A stretch of DNA of 54,244 nt. Source: Segatella hominis (GTDB taxonomy: Bacteria; Bacteroidota; Bacteroidia; Bacteroidales; Bacteroidaceae). Position 1 is the stretch's first letter; every line of letters begins with the position of its first letter. Shown here piece after piece: positions 8,848 to 17,893 of this stretch. Location of the stretch: positions 1-54,244 of the forward strand of contig NZ_SGVY01000025.1 of NCBI RefSeq assembly GCF_004535825.1, in the 5' to 3' direction. A program made the translations under genes and the position numbers. The notes under the pieces are model-generated. The model worked only from the letters and a program-made list of their open reading frames with translations. It was not told the origin of the DNA and ran no database searches.

Positions 8848-11800
8848 ATGATTCTTTTTTTCAGAACTCCATCTAAGAGTGTGATTGCGACCGAGATTGA
8901 CCACAAGCCTTCTCAGGACGAAATCAATGAACTTTGTTGGCTTTATGGTGATGCGACTTTAGAGGACGCCCAGCAATTGCAGGGCTTCTATGTCGGCCCA
9001 CGCCGTGAAATGATTACTCCTTGGAGTACGAATGCCGTTGAGATTACTCAGAACATGAGTCTTAACGGCATTTCGCGTATTGAGGAGTATTTCCCTGTTG
9101 ATAGCGAGGATGCGGAGCACGATCCTATGCTCCAGCGCATGTACAACGGTATCGGACAGGATGTGTTCACCGTCAACCACGAGCCTGAACCTATCAAGTA
9201 TGTAGATGACCTCGAAAAGTACAACGAGGAAGAAGGTCTTGCTCTCAGCGAAGACGAAATGGCTTATCTCCACAAGCTGGAGAAGGAGAATGGACGCCCG
9301 CTCACCGACAGTGAAATCTTCGGTTTTGCACAGATCAACTCTGAGCACTGCCGTCACAAGATTTTCGGCGGACAGTTTATCATCGACGGCAAGGAGATGG
9401 AGTCTTCTCTTTTCAGCATGATCAAGAAGACCACCAATGAGAACCCTAACAAGATTCTCTCTGCCTACAAGGACAATGTGGCTTTCTCTCAGGGTCCTGT
9501 CATCGAGCAGTTTGCTCCTGCTGACCAGACTACCAGCGATTTCTTCCAGGTGAAGGACATCGAGAGTGTCATCTCCCTGAAGGCTGAAACCCACAACTTC
9601 CCTACTACTGTAGAGCCTTTCAATGGTGCTGCTACGGGTACTGGTGGTGAAATCCGCGACCGTATGGGTGGTGGTGTAGGTTCATGGCCTATCGCAGGTA
9701 CCGCCTGCTACATGACTGCTTATCCTCGTTTGAAGGATGACAACGGTAAGAGCGATGTGGAGCGCGACTGGGAAGATATCCTGCCTGTGCGCAAATGGCT
9801 CTATCAGACTCCTGAGCAGATTCTCATCAAGGCATCTAACGGTGCTTCTGACTTCGGTAATAAGTTCGGTCAGCCTCTCATCACCGGTTCTGTGCTTACT
9901 TTCGAGCACCAGGAGAACGGTGAGAAGTATGCTTACGACAAGGTGATCATGCTCGCTGGTGGTGTAGGCTACGGCAAGAAGCGTGACTATAAGAAGGGCG
10001 AGCCACAGAAGGGCAACAAGGTGGTCGTAGTAGGTGGTGATAACTATCGCATCGGTCTCGGTGGCGGTTCTGTTTCTTCTGTAGATACAGGTCGTTACAG
10101 CAACGGTATCGAGTTGAACGCTGTTCAGCGTGCCAACCCTGAGATGCAGAAGCGCGCTTACAACCTGGTTCGTGCACTCGTTGAGAACGACGAGAACCCT
10201 GTAGTCAGCATCCACGACCACGGTTCTGCTGGTCACTTGAACTGTCTCTCTGAGTTGGTAGAAGAGTGCGGTGGCGAAATCGACATGGCTAAGTTGCCTA
10301 TCGGTGACAAGACCTTGAGCGCTAAGGAAATCATCGCCAACGAGAGTCAGGAGCGTATGGGCTTGCTCATCGACGAAAAATATATTGAAGAGGTACAGAA
10401 GATTGCCGACCGTGAGCGTGCTCCAATGTACGTGGTAGGTGAGACTACTGGCGATGCTCACTTCAGCTTCAAGCAGGCTGACGGTGTGAAGCCATTCGAC
10501 CTCGACGTGGCTCAGATGTTCGGTCATACTCCTAAGACTGTCATGGTGGATGAGACCGTAGAGCGTAAATATGAAGATGTAACTTACTCTGCCGACAACC
10601 TCGACGAGTACTTGCAGCGTGTTCTCCAGATGGAGGCTGTAGCTTGTAAGGACTGGTTGACCAACAAGGTGGACCGTTCCGTAACTGGTAAGATTGCCCG
10701 TCAGCAGTGCCAGGGTCAGATTCAGTTGCCACTCTCCGACTGTGGTGTTGTAGCACTCGACTATCGTGGCGAGAAGGGTATCGTAACTGCTATGGGTCAT
10801 GCTCCTCAGGCTGGTTTGGCTGATCCTAAGGCTGGTTCTGTACTCTCTGTAGCAGAGTCATTGACCAATATCGTTTGGGCTCCTTTGGCAGATGGTATGG
10901 ACAGCATCAGCCTCTCTGCTAACTGGATGTGGCCTTGCCGCAGCCAGAAGGGTGAGGATGCTCGTTTGTACGAGGGCGTGAAGGCTTTGTCAGACTTCTG
11001 CTGTGCCATCCACGTGAACGTACCAACAGGTAAGGACTCTCTCTCATTGACCCAGCAGTATCCTAACGGTGAGAAGATCATCGCTCCAGGTACCGTCATC
11101 GTAAGTGCTGGTGGTGAGGTTTCTGATGTCAAGAAGGTGGTTAGTCCTGTTCTCGTCAACGACAAGAACTCAAGCCTCTATCATATCGACTTCAGCTTCG
11201 ACGAGCAGCGTCTCGGTGGTTCTGCCTTCGCTCAGAGCTTGGGCAAGGTGGGCAGCGATGTTCCTACCGTAAAGAACCCAGAGTACTTCGTTGACTGCTT
11301 CAACGCTGTACAGGAACTCATCAACCGCGGTTGGGTAATGGCTGGTCACGATATCAGTGCCGGTGGTTTGATTACTACTCTCCTCGAGATGACATTTGCC
11401 AACGTAGAGGGTGGTATGAAGATCAACCTCCACGACATCGCTGATGCTGACATCATCAAGACTCTCTTCGCTGAGAACCCAGGTGTTGTTATTCAGGTAA
11501 GCGATGCTCACAAGGACGAGTTGAAGGCATTCTTCGATGAGAACGGTATCGGCTATGCTAAGATTGGTTATCCTGCTCCTGAGCTCCGCAAGATCATCAT
11601 CAAGAAGGAAGGCTTCGAGCACGAGTTTGATATCGACGCTTTGCGCGACGACTGGTATAAGACATCTTACCTCCTCGACCGCAAGCAGAGCATGAATGGT
11701 ATGGCTAAGAAGCGCTACACCAACTATAAGAAGCAGCCTATCGAGATGAACTTCGGCTACGGCTTCAAGGGCACTCTCGCAAGCTATGGCCTCGACGCTA

Positions 11801-12579
11801 ACCGTCGCACTCCATCAGGCATCAAGGCAGCTATCATCCGTGAGAAGGGTACTAATGGTGAGCGTGAAATGGCTTACTCTATGTATCTCGCTGGCTTCGA
11901 CGTGAAGGACGTAATGATGACCGACTTGATTTCTGGTCGTGAAACTTTGGAGGATGTGAACTTCATCGTATTCTGCGGTGGTTTCTCTAACTCCGACGTT
12001 CTCGGTTCTGCCAAGGGTTGGGCTGGTGCATTCCTCTACAATCCTAAGGCTAAGGAGGCACTCGACAAGTTCTATGCTCGTGAGGATACCCTTTCACTCG
12101 GTATCTGCAACGGATGTCAGTTGATGGTTGAGTTGAACCTCATCAATCCTGAGCACAAGCATCGTTCACACCTCTGCCACAATACTTCCAAGAAGTTTGA
12201 GAGCACCTTCCTCGGTCTGACTATTCCTCAGAACGAAAGTGTGATGTTTGGTAGCCTCAGCGGTGACAAGCTTGGTATCTGGGTAGCTCACGGTGAGGGT
12301 CGTTTCTACTTGCCAGAGCCAGAGGATCACTACAATGTGATTGCGAAGTACAACTATGCTGAGTATCCAGGCAATCCAAACGGCAGTGACTACAACGTAG
12401 CAGGTATCTGCTCTGCAGATGGCCGCCACTTGGCTATGATGCCACACTTGGAGCGTGCTATCTTCCCATGGCAGAACGCTTGGTATCCAGCTGATCGCCG
12501 CAACGACGAGGTAACTCCTTGGATTGAGGCATTTGTCAATGCACGTCAGTGGATTGAAGAAAGAGCTTTTAAAAAGTAA
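8848..12579 (+). CDS. purL: Phosphoribosylformylglycinamidine synthase, large single-chain form
   Basis: About 1243 residues, the single-chain PurL type. It converts FGAR to FGAM with glutamine and ATP in purine synthesis, in the cytoplasm. The synthetase part occupies residues ~1-960, with FGQINSEHCRHKIF, LKAETHNFPTTVEPFNGAATG and the glycine-rich GLGGGSVSSVDTG. The C-terminal glutaminase domain carries the nucleophile Cys near 1087 (LGICNGCQLM) and a HGEGRFY motif. The ATG at 8848-8850 is chosen because it opens the family-like MILFFRTPSKSVIATEI; the in-frame start at 8794 adds an unrelated basic stretch. Codon use is strongly biased, as in a highly expressed gene. A chromate-transporter gene follows after 19 bp. 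Confidence 0.96.
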   Translation: MILFFRTPSKSVIATEIDHKPSQDEINELCWLYGDATLEDAQQLQGFYVGPRREMITPWSTNAVEITQNMSLNGISRIEEYFPVDSEDAEHDPMLQRMYNGIGQDVFTVNHEPEPIKYVDDLEKYNEEEGLALSEDEMAYLHKLEKENGRPLTDSEIFGFAQINSEHCRHKIFGGQFIIDGKEMESSLFSMIKKTTNENPNKILSAYKDNVAFSQGPVIEQFAPADQTTSDFFQVKDIESVISLKAETHNFPTTVEPFNGAATGTGGEIRDRMGGGVGSWPIAGTACYMTAYPRLKDDNGKSDVERDWEDILPVRKWLYQTPEQILIKASNGASDFGNKFGQPLITGSVLTFEHQENGEKYAYDKVIMLAGGVGYGKKRDYKKGEPQKGNKVVVVGGDNYRIGLGGGSVSSVDTGRYSNGIELNAVQRANPEMQKRAYNLVRALVENDENPVVSIHDHGSAGHLNCLSELVEECGGEIDMAKLPIGDKTLSAKEIIANESQERMGLLIDEKYIEEVQKIADRERAPMYVVGETTGDAHFSFKQADGVKPFDLDVAQMFGHTPKTVMVDETVERKYEDVTYSADNLDEYLQRVLQMEAVACKDWLTNKVDRSVTGKIARQQCQGQIQLPLSDCGVVALDYRGEKGIVTAMGHAPQAGLADPKAGSVLSVAESLTNIVWAPLADGMDSISLSANWMWPCRSQKGEDARLYEGVKALSDFCCAIHVNVPTGKDSLSLTQQYPNGEKIIAPGTVIVSAGGEVSDVKKVVSPVLVNDKNSSLYHIDFSFDEQRLGGSAFAQSLGKVGSDVPTVKNPEYFVDCFNAVQELINRGWVMAGHDISAGGLITTLLEMTFANVEGGMKINLHDIADADIIKTLFAENPGVVIQVSDAHKDELKAFFDENGIGYAKIGYPAPELRKIIIKKEGFEHEFDIDALRDDWYKTSYLLDRKQSMNGMAKKRYTNYKKQPIEMNFGYGFKGTLASYGLDANRRTPSGIKAAIIREKGTNGEREMAYSMYLAGFDVKDVMMTDLISGRETLEDVNFIVFCGGFSNSDVLGSAKGWAGAFLYNPKAKEALDKFYAREDTLSLGICNGCQLMVELNLINPEHKHRSHLCHNTSKKFESTFLGLTIPQNESVMFGSLSGDKLGIWVAHGEGRFYLPEPEDHYNVIAKYNYAEYPGNPNGSDYNVAGICSADGRHLAMMPHLERAIFPWQNAWYPADRRNDEVTPWIEAFVNARQWIEERAFKK

Positions 12580-12598
12580 AAAAGTAAAAAGGTAAACA

Positions 12599-13150
12599 AT
12601 GAATAATAGCGTAAGTTATCTTACATTATTCAAAACATTTATGAAGATTGGCATAGTCACCTTTGGGGGTGGCTATGCCATGATTCCTATTATAGAATCC
12701 GAAGTCGTCGATAAGCATCATTGGATGACGAAGGAGGAATTTTTAGATGCCATCGCTACTACCCAGGTTTGTCCGGGCGCCTTGGCCATCAACATGAGTT
12801 CCCTGCTCGGATATAAGTTGGCAAAGACACCGGGAGCCATTGTCTGCACCCTCGGCGCTTCGTTGCCTTCCTTCCTTATTATATTAGCGATTGCTATGTT
12901 TTTCCATCAGTTTGAGGACAACAAGGTGGTTGCGGCGATGTTTGCAGGTATCCGTCCTGCCGTCGTGGCTCTGATAGCTGTTCCTACCTTTTCATTGGCC
13001 AAGAGTGCCCACATCTCGTTCGTCAACTGCTGGGTTCCTATCTTATCTGCCCTCCTGATATGGCTGATGGGCGTCAACCCTATCTGGGTAATTATCGTAG
13101 CTGCCTTAGGTGGATACGTCTATGGACAGTTTATCCAACCGACGGAGTAA
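12599..13150 (+). CDS. Chromate transporter family half-protein (first)
   Basis: 183 residues, mostly hydrophobic, with about five or six membrane segments. Hallmarks of the CHR family are FKIGIVTFGGGYAMIPI at the N-terminus and the TQVCPGALAINMSSLLGYK segment. Full-length ChrA fuses two such halves; short CHR proteins work as pairs, and the partner here lies at 13802. The gene starts 19 bp after purL and is probably co-transcribed with it. Transport of chromate or a related oxyanion is inferred from the family only; the natural substrate in an anaerobe is uncertain. Confidence 0.88.
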   Translation: MNNSVSYLTLFKTFMKIGIVTFGGGYAMIPIIESEVVDKHHWMTKEEFLDAIATTQVCPGALAINMSSLLGYKLAKTPGAIVCTLGASLPSFLIILAIAMFFHQFEDNKVVAAMFAGIRPAVVALIAVPTFSLAKSAHISFVNCWVPILSALLIWLMGVNPIWVIIVAALGGYVYGQFIQPTE

Positions 13151-13764
13151 TTAAAAAATGGTATCTTTTTTATTCCACAAACAAAGCGAACGAAAAACTC
13201 CACCAACTTGGTGGAGAATTACAAAACTCTGATAATAAACTAAATACGAAGCTGCAACAACTTGGTGCAGAAATTCAAGAAACCGAACATTCCCCAAAAA
13301 TGGGAGTTGCCTCTTATGACAAGGTACGTATCAAGAAAATACGTGAAGCTCTCCCTTCAGAAGAGGATTTAAGTCGCCAGCTTCAACTATTCGAAAATAA
13401 AAGAAAGTAAAAAATATACTAACAGATACCATGCCAATAAACAAGGAAAGAGCTATGCTCTCCAGCTTTGTGATGTAATTCTATGGTACAAGAACTACAT
13501 TGACAAACATAATGATGAAGAAATCAATGCTCTGAATTGGACTATTAAAGATACTGCTAAATTTAAAAAACATTCTTACAACTTTTTTCCAGGTTTTCGG
13601 ATACTTATTTGCAACTTTTTTCCAGCTTTTCAGGCTTTAAGTTGCAACTTTTTTCCAGCTTTTCACGTGCAAATTTACAACTTTTTTCCAATAACAGCAA
13701 GGAAATTACACTTATTTATCAAAAAGAGCGTAAAGTTTTTTAAAATAATTTGGCGGTAATCAAG
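13151..13764 (+). pseudogene. Decayed, unidentified coding remnant between the two chr genes
   Basis: An open frame up to 13410 reads a Lys/Gln-rich helical stretch (NEKLHQLGGELQNSDNKLN, then TKLQQLGAEIQ) with no credible start of its own. In another frame the sequence stays open from about 13382 to 13764 and reads KQGKSYALQLCDVILWYKNY and then DEEINALNWTIKDTAKFKKH before entering the 33-nt repeats. The frame change and lack of a start suggest a broken gene. I recognise no family. It separates two chr genes that are normally adjacent, which suggests an insertion later degraded. Confidence 0.35.
13577..13689 (+). repeat. Four tandem copies with exact 33-nt period
   Basis: The core (T)(A/G)CAACTTTTTTCC begins at 13577, 13610, 13643 and 13676, each exactly 33 nt after the last. 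Copies 2 and 3 also share the next bases AGCTTTTCA. Each core has a run of six T. One frame stays open across all four and would encode 11-residue units starting NFFP. The array ends just before the promoter of the second chr gene. Its function is unknown. Confidence 0.8.
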
Positions 13765-13780
13765 AAAATCAGTACATTTG
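13749..13780 (+). promoter_or_regulatory. Promoter of the second chr gene
   Basis: TTTG at 13749-13752, 20 nt, then TACATTTG at 13773-13780: a full consensus match, ending 21 nt before the ATG at 13802. The downstream half-transporter therefore has its own promoter and need not depend on purL. Confidence 0.7.
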
Positions 13781-13801
13781 CAATTAAAAAAAGAATAAAC
13801 T

Positions 13802-14374
13802 ATGATATTTCTTCAACTTTTCATCGTATTCTTTCAGATAGGCATCTTCGGATTCGGAGGTGGCTACTCCATGATTTCCCTGATTCAGGGACAGGTGGTT
13901 ACGCAGTATCATTGGATGACGATGCAAGAGTTTACCGATGTGGTGGCCATCTCGCAGATGACACCGGGACCTATCGGCATCAACTCTGCTACCTATTGCG
14001 GCTATACCGCTGTGCACAATGCAGGCATGGGCGGCATGATGGCCATACTCGGAAGTGCCGTGGCAACCTTTGCCCTGGTTCTCCCCTCTTTGATTTTGAT
14101 GATTCTTATCAGCAAAATGCTGTATAAATATATGAACACATCGATGGTGCAGAGCATCTTCATCGGTTTGCGCCCATGCATCGTGGGCCTGGTAGGCGCC
14201 GCAGCCCTGCTCCTGATGACTCCAGAAAATTTCTCTACTCCAGAGAATCCCTGGCATTTCTACATCTCCATCGCCCTCTTCTTTGCCACCTTTATCGGCG
14301 TGAAGGTAATGAAGATCAATCCGATAAGAATGATACTCTACTCAGCTTTCGCCGGACTGGTATTACTATATTAA
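13802..14374 (+). CDS. Chromate transporter family half-protein (second)
   Basis: 190 residues, several membrane helices. CHR hallmarks are IGIFGFGGGYSMISLIQGQV and SQMTPGPIGINSATYCGY, which align with the same motifs in the first half-protein. It would pair with that protein to form a full transporter. It ends in a hydrophobic helix (ILYSAFAGLVLLY). It is transcribed from its own promoter at 13749-13780. No clear terminator follows; the gene-poor repeat region begins directly after it. The substrate is inferred from the family only. Confidence 0.88.
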   Translation: MIFLQLFIVFFQIGIFGFGGGYSMISLIQGQVVTQYHWMTMQEFTDVVAISQMTPGPIGINSATYCGYTAVHNAGMGGMMAILGSAVATFALVLPSLILMILISKMLYKYMNTSMVQSIFIGLRPCIVGLVGAAALLLMTPENFSTPENPWHFYISIALFFATFIGVKVMKINPIRMILYSAFAGLVLLY

Positions 14375-14515
14375 ACAAAATCTTACTATGTTATTTGACA
14401 GTAATAAATAAAAGTCGAAAATTTGAAAAGCGAAACGGAGAAAACCCATCACCCTTCATCATACCAACATAATCATCTGATATACAAGTGATTACAAACA
14501 AAATAACTAAAAATC

Positions 14516-14670
14516 ACCCTTCACCACCCTTCATCGGCCTTCACCTCAAGATGAATCGTCTATGAAGCCTAAGGCTGTCGTCTATGAAGGCAAGTTATAG
14601 TCTTAATAGACGACTGGATGGAGTCATAAGAGGGGCTAAATCAAGAAAAAGATGAAGGGTGGTGAAGGGT
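14516..14670. repeat. Perfect 20-nt inverted repeat with further partial copies nearby
   Basis: ACCCTTCACCACCCTTCATC at 14516-14535 is perfectly inverted at 14651-14670, 115 nt apart. Partial copies lie at about 14446-14461, 14678-14692 and 14726-14740. Between the arms is a second stem, GTCGTCTA at 14577-14584 with TAGACGAC at 14607-14614. Transcribed, the whole would fold into a large hairpin. No gene is supported in 14375-15274; the short ORFs there lack family features. Confidence 0.7.
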
Positions 14671-14845
14671 TGAACTTTACCCTTCACCCTCAAAACCCCT
14701 GTGTTTATCGGCATTCCAGACGAAAAGGTGAAGGGTGAAGAGTAAAATCGCAAGCGAACAGAACGACAAATAAGAAGTGGCTACTATTTCAGTTTTATAA
14801 AATTGAAGGTGGCTACCTTTCTATTTTGTAAAGTGCCTAAGGAAG

Positions 14846-14902
14846 GGCACTATTGTGCCAAGGTAAAGGCAACATTGTGCTCGGGTAAGAGCACATTTGT
14901 GC
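14846..14902. repeat. Cluster of short GCAC/GTGC palindromes
   Basis: GGCAC-TATT-GTGCC (14846-14859) and GCACATTTGTGC (14891-14902) are palindromic. Between them lies a related half (ATTGTGCTC), and AGCACAAG follows. The spacing is irregular. These could be protein-binding sites or the remains of a repeated unit. Confidence 0.45.
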
Positions 14903-15140
14903 CCCCGATAAGCACAAGGGGGACGCAAGTAAGACACCACCCGTAAACCCGAAACACAGATTCCGATCTTTCAGAGATACGAGTCGCAAACAAGTCTTTT
15001 GTACTTAGGAAATAAGATTTTTTTCGCTTTGCAAGCAAAAATCCCACAAAATTCTACGGGTAAAAGATTTGAAGAATAAACACTATTTTCTTTTGTTTTT
15101 TACAAGATTATTTGTAATTTTAGTCTTTAATTATACCATA

Positions 15141-15174
15141 AAAAGGTGGATTTTCAGCAGAAAATCCACCTTTT
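15141..15174. repeat. 15-bp perfect hairpin upstream of the GH51 gene
   Basis: AAAAGGTGGATTTTC pairs perfectly with GAAAATCCACCTTTT around the loop AGCA. The arms contain GGTGGAT/ATCCACC, resembling the TGTCCACC box that follows 20 nt later. It may be a terminator for transcripts from the left or part of the arabinan operator. Confidence 0.65.
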
Positions 15175-15190
15175 ACACTATATTTCGCTT

Positions 15191-15228
15191 TTTGTCCACC
15201 CCATTTTTGCCATTTCTTTGTAATTTTG
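15191..15228 (+). promoter_or_regulatory. Arabinan box plus -7 element of the GH51 gene
   Basis: TTTGTCCACC (15191-15200) lies exactly 20 nt upstream of TAATTTTG (15221-15228). The same box at the same distance stands before the GH43 operon at 21680-21717. It is a candidate activator site for the neighbouring AraC-type regulator. No normal -33 box is present at the standard distance. Confidence 0.65.
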
Positions 15229-15274
15229 CAACTGTAATTAAATAAAACGGAAATAAAAAACCTAAGAATAAACA

Positions 15275-17713
15275 ATGAACAAGAAACAGATTTTACTTTC
15301 TGCATTGCTCGCCTCAACCATGGCTGCCAATGCCCAAGTTACCATCAATGTGGATGCCTCTAATCCAGGCATCAAGGTTTCACCTAATTTATATGGTATC
15401 TTCTTCGAGGACATCAACCATGCTGCTGACGGCGGTCTCTATGCCGAACTCATCAGCAACCGATCATTCGAGGATTCGGAAAAGGATATTCCTACTTGGA
15501 AAACTGCCGCTCAGGAAGGTGCTAAAATCAATGCGCAACTTATCAACAAGGACTTGCTCAACAAAGCTCAGGGTAAGGCACTCCAATTGACCATCGCTGC
15601 CAAACCTGCTGCTACAGCTTCTATCATCAACGAGGGTTTCTGGGGCATCAATGCTGTTCAAGGCAGAACCTACAAACTCTCTTTCTGGGCGAAAGGTAGC
15701 TACAAGGGCGGATTGAAGGCTCGCCTCACCAACGCCAAGGGCGATAAGGTGTATGCAGAAACCGCTCTCAATGCCAAAGTGGGCAAGAAGTGGACTAAAT
15801 ATACGGCTGAGTTGACCGCCAACGGAAACGATGCAAAGGCTCAGTTTGAACTTGTTGCTAATGGCAAGGGAACCATCGTTCTGGATGTAGTAAGCCTCTT
15901 CCCTCCTACTTTCAAGAATCGCGAGAATGGCTTGCGTCCTGACTTGGCGCAGCTTCTCTATAATATCCATCCTAAGTTCGTCCGCTTCCCTGGCGGTTGC
16001 TACGTAGAGGGACAGGAATCTCCGGAGAATGCTTTCCACTGGGAGAAGACCATCGGTCCTATCGAGGAACGTCCTGGACATAAGAACGTGAACTGGCGTT
16101 ACCGTACCAGCGACGGTATGGGATTTGATGAGTATCTGCAGTTGGCTGAGGATTTGAATGCCAAGCCACTCTATGTGGTGAATGTTGGTTTGTGGCACGG
16201 CGGTATGACTCCGGTAGATAGCATCCAGCCTTGGATTGACGAGTGCATGAATGCCCTGGAGTATGCCAATGGTCCTGTTACCTCTAAATATGGTGCGCTC
16301 CGTGCCAAGAATGGGCATCCAGAGCCATACAATATCGAGTACCTGGAGATTGGTAATGAGAATAACCAGCCAAACCCTCGCCAGCAGAGCGATCATTACT
16401 ACGAGCGCTTCAAGAAATTCAAGGATGCCGTATTGGCAAAATATCCTAAGATGCACCTCATCGGTAACGTGGTAGCCTGGGGCGATGACAATCCTAAGTG
16501 GCACAGCGATGAGAGCGTTGAACTCCTTGATGAGCATTACTACAGAAATCCAGCCTGGTTTGCAGAAAACTTCAACAAGTATGATAACTACGACCGCAAG
16601 GGCAGCGAGATTTATGTAGGCGAATATGCCGTAACCCAGGGCTTCGGCAATATGGGTTCACTCGATGCAGCACTCGGTGAGGCTGTCTATATGATGGGCA
16701 TCGAGAACAATTCCGACATCGTGACCATGGCATCCTACGCTCCTATCTTCGCCAATCTCAACAACCGTATGTGGGCACCGGATATGATTCAATATACCTC
16801 TGATAAGGTATTCGGAACTCCATCCTACTACGTTCAGAACGTAATGGCGAACAACATCGGTACCCGTGTATTGAAGGTGAACCAGGAGAATCCATACAAG
16901 TATGATCAGGCTCGTGTAAAGCCAGCCATCTGCCGTGTAGGTATGGGAACATGGGCTACTCAGGTGTCATTTGAAGACAAGGGCTATAGCGATGAGAACG
17001 GAAAGGCACTGCCGATGACACTGCAGGAATTGCCTACAGATGTTCACGGTCAATGGAAGACAGAAGGCAACATCATCAAGCAGACCAGCAACGGAGAGAG
17101 CTGCATCCGTCTGAACCCAGGCGAAATTACCAGCAATGGTTATATATATAAGGTACGCGCGAAGAAGGATGCCGGCAACGAAGGTTTCCTCATCGTCTTC
17201 AACTACGTGGATAAGAACAACTACTGCTGGTTGAACCTCGGTGGCTGGAACAATACCCAGCACGGTGTGGAGTCTATCGTGAATGGCGCCAAGAGTCAGA
17301 TTGCTACCTGCCCAGGCAAGATTGAAACCGGCAAGTGGTACGATATCGAGCTGAAAGTAGTAGGCGACAGCATCTTCGCCAAGTTGGATGGCAAGGAGGT
17401 ATTCGCTACCAAGTTGAAGGCAAACACCCTTCCTGGCATTTTCTCTACAGCAACGCTTGATGAGCAGACGGGTGAGGTAATCCTGAAGATTGCCAACACA
17501 AGCTCCGAGCATACAACAGCGAAGATCAATCTTCAGGGCAAGGAGATCAAGAATGGCAAACTCATCCGCCTTTCTGCCAAGAATGGTCTGGAGGAGAATA
17601 CCATCGACAATCCTACCAACATCTATCCTGTAGAGAACTACGTGACTACAGAGAAGAATGGTGCTACGGTAGAGATTCCAGCCAACTCGCTGAATATCAT
17701 CAGATTGAAATAA
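15275..17713 (+). CDS. Secreted GH51 alpha-L-arabinofuranosidase
   Basis: 812 residues with a signal peptide ending at ANAQ (~residue 20). It removes terminal arabinose from arabinan or arabinoxylan side chains. A CBM-like jelly-roll insert (~95-210) precedes the main GH51 barrel (FVRFPGGCYVEG, then NWRYRTSDGMG). The acid/base is E362 in LEIGNEN and the nucleophile is E450 in YVGEYAV, both in the expected contexts. The C-terminal beta-sandwich is preceded by a second concanavalin-like stretch (~570-720). The signal peptide places it in the periplasm or outside. The gene faces two GH43 genes across a terminator and shares a promoter box with them. Confidence 0.93.
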   Translation: MNKKQILLSALLASTMAANAQVTINVDASNPGIKVSPNLYGIFFEDINHAADGGLYAELISNRSFEDSEKDIPTWKTAAQEGAKINAQLINKDLLNKAQGKALQLTIAAKPAATASIINEGFWGINAVQGRTYKLSFWAKGSYKGGLKARLTNAKGDKVYAETALNAKVGKKWTKYTAELTANGNDAKAQFELVANGKGTIVLDVVSLFPPTFKNRENGLRPDLAQLLYNIHPKFVRFPGGCYVEGQESPENAFHWEKTIGPIEERPGHKNVNWRYRTSDGMGFDEYLQLAEDLNAKPLYVVNVGLWHGGMTPVDSIQPWIDECMNALEYANGPVTSKYGALRAKNGHPEPYNIEYLEIGNENNQPNPRQQSDHYYERFKKFKDAVLAKYPKMHLIGNVVAWGDDNPKWHSDESVELLDEHYYRNPAWFAENFNKYDNYDRKGSEIYVGEYAVTQGFGNMGSLDAALGEAVYMMGIENNSDIVTMASYAPIFANLNNRMWAPDMIQYTSDKVFGTPSYYVQNVMANNIGTRVLKVNQENPYKYDQARVKPAICRVGMGTWATQVSFEDKGYSDENGKALPMTLQELPTDVHGQWKTEGNIIKQTSNGESCIRLNPGEITSNGYIYKVRAKKDAGNEGFLIVFNYVDKNNYCWLNLGGWNNTQHGVESIVNGAKSQIATCPGKIETGKWYDIELKVVGDSIFAKLDGKEVFATKLKANTLPGIFSTATLDEQTGEVILKIANTSSEHTTAKINLQGKEIKNGKLIRLSAKNGLEENTIDNPTNIYPVENYVTTEKNGATVEIPANSLNIIRLK

Positions 17714-17794
17714 AAGAAAGATATTGAGTTTAAGTTTAAATTTACATGTAGAAAATAGTTGATAAATTTAAAATTAGTTAGTTAAAAACAGTTT

Positions 17795-17827
17795 GGGCGG
17801 CAACCTGCGTGATGCAGATTGTCGCCC
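17795..17827 (+). terminator. Terminator of the GH51 gene
   Basis: Arms of 14 nt (17795-17808 and 17814-17827) with a 5-nt loop and two non-Watson-Crick positions, followed by TTTTT. It lies about 80 nt after the GH51 stop and between convergent genes. Confidence 0.8.
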
Positions 17828-17893
17828 TTTTTAGGTTTTGGTTTCAGTTTACTGTTGGCTTTGGTTTTATTATGTTTAGTTTATGATTCCTTA

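Noticed and set aside
9682-10800. 372-codon minus-strand ORF opposite purL
   Set aside because: Shadow of a strongly codon-biased gene; no recognisable domain.
13577-13689. CRISPR-like array
   Set aside because: The conserved core is about 14 nt with 19-nt gaps that are partly similar to each other; there are no cas genes, and T6 runs are not CRISPR-like.
14850-15047. 65-codon minus-strand ORF and an overlapping plus-strand frame in the gene-poor region
   Set aside because: Neither shows a credible start region, a promoter or a family motif; they probably arise from the repeat-rich composition.
15120-15317. 65-codon minus-strand ORF over the GH51 promoter
   Set aside because: It covers the hairpin, the TTTGTCCACC box and the -7 element of the GH51 gene, so it is regulatory sequence.
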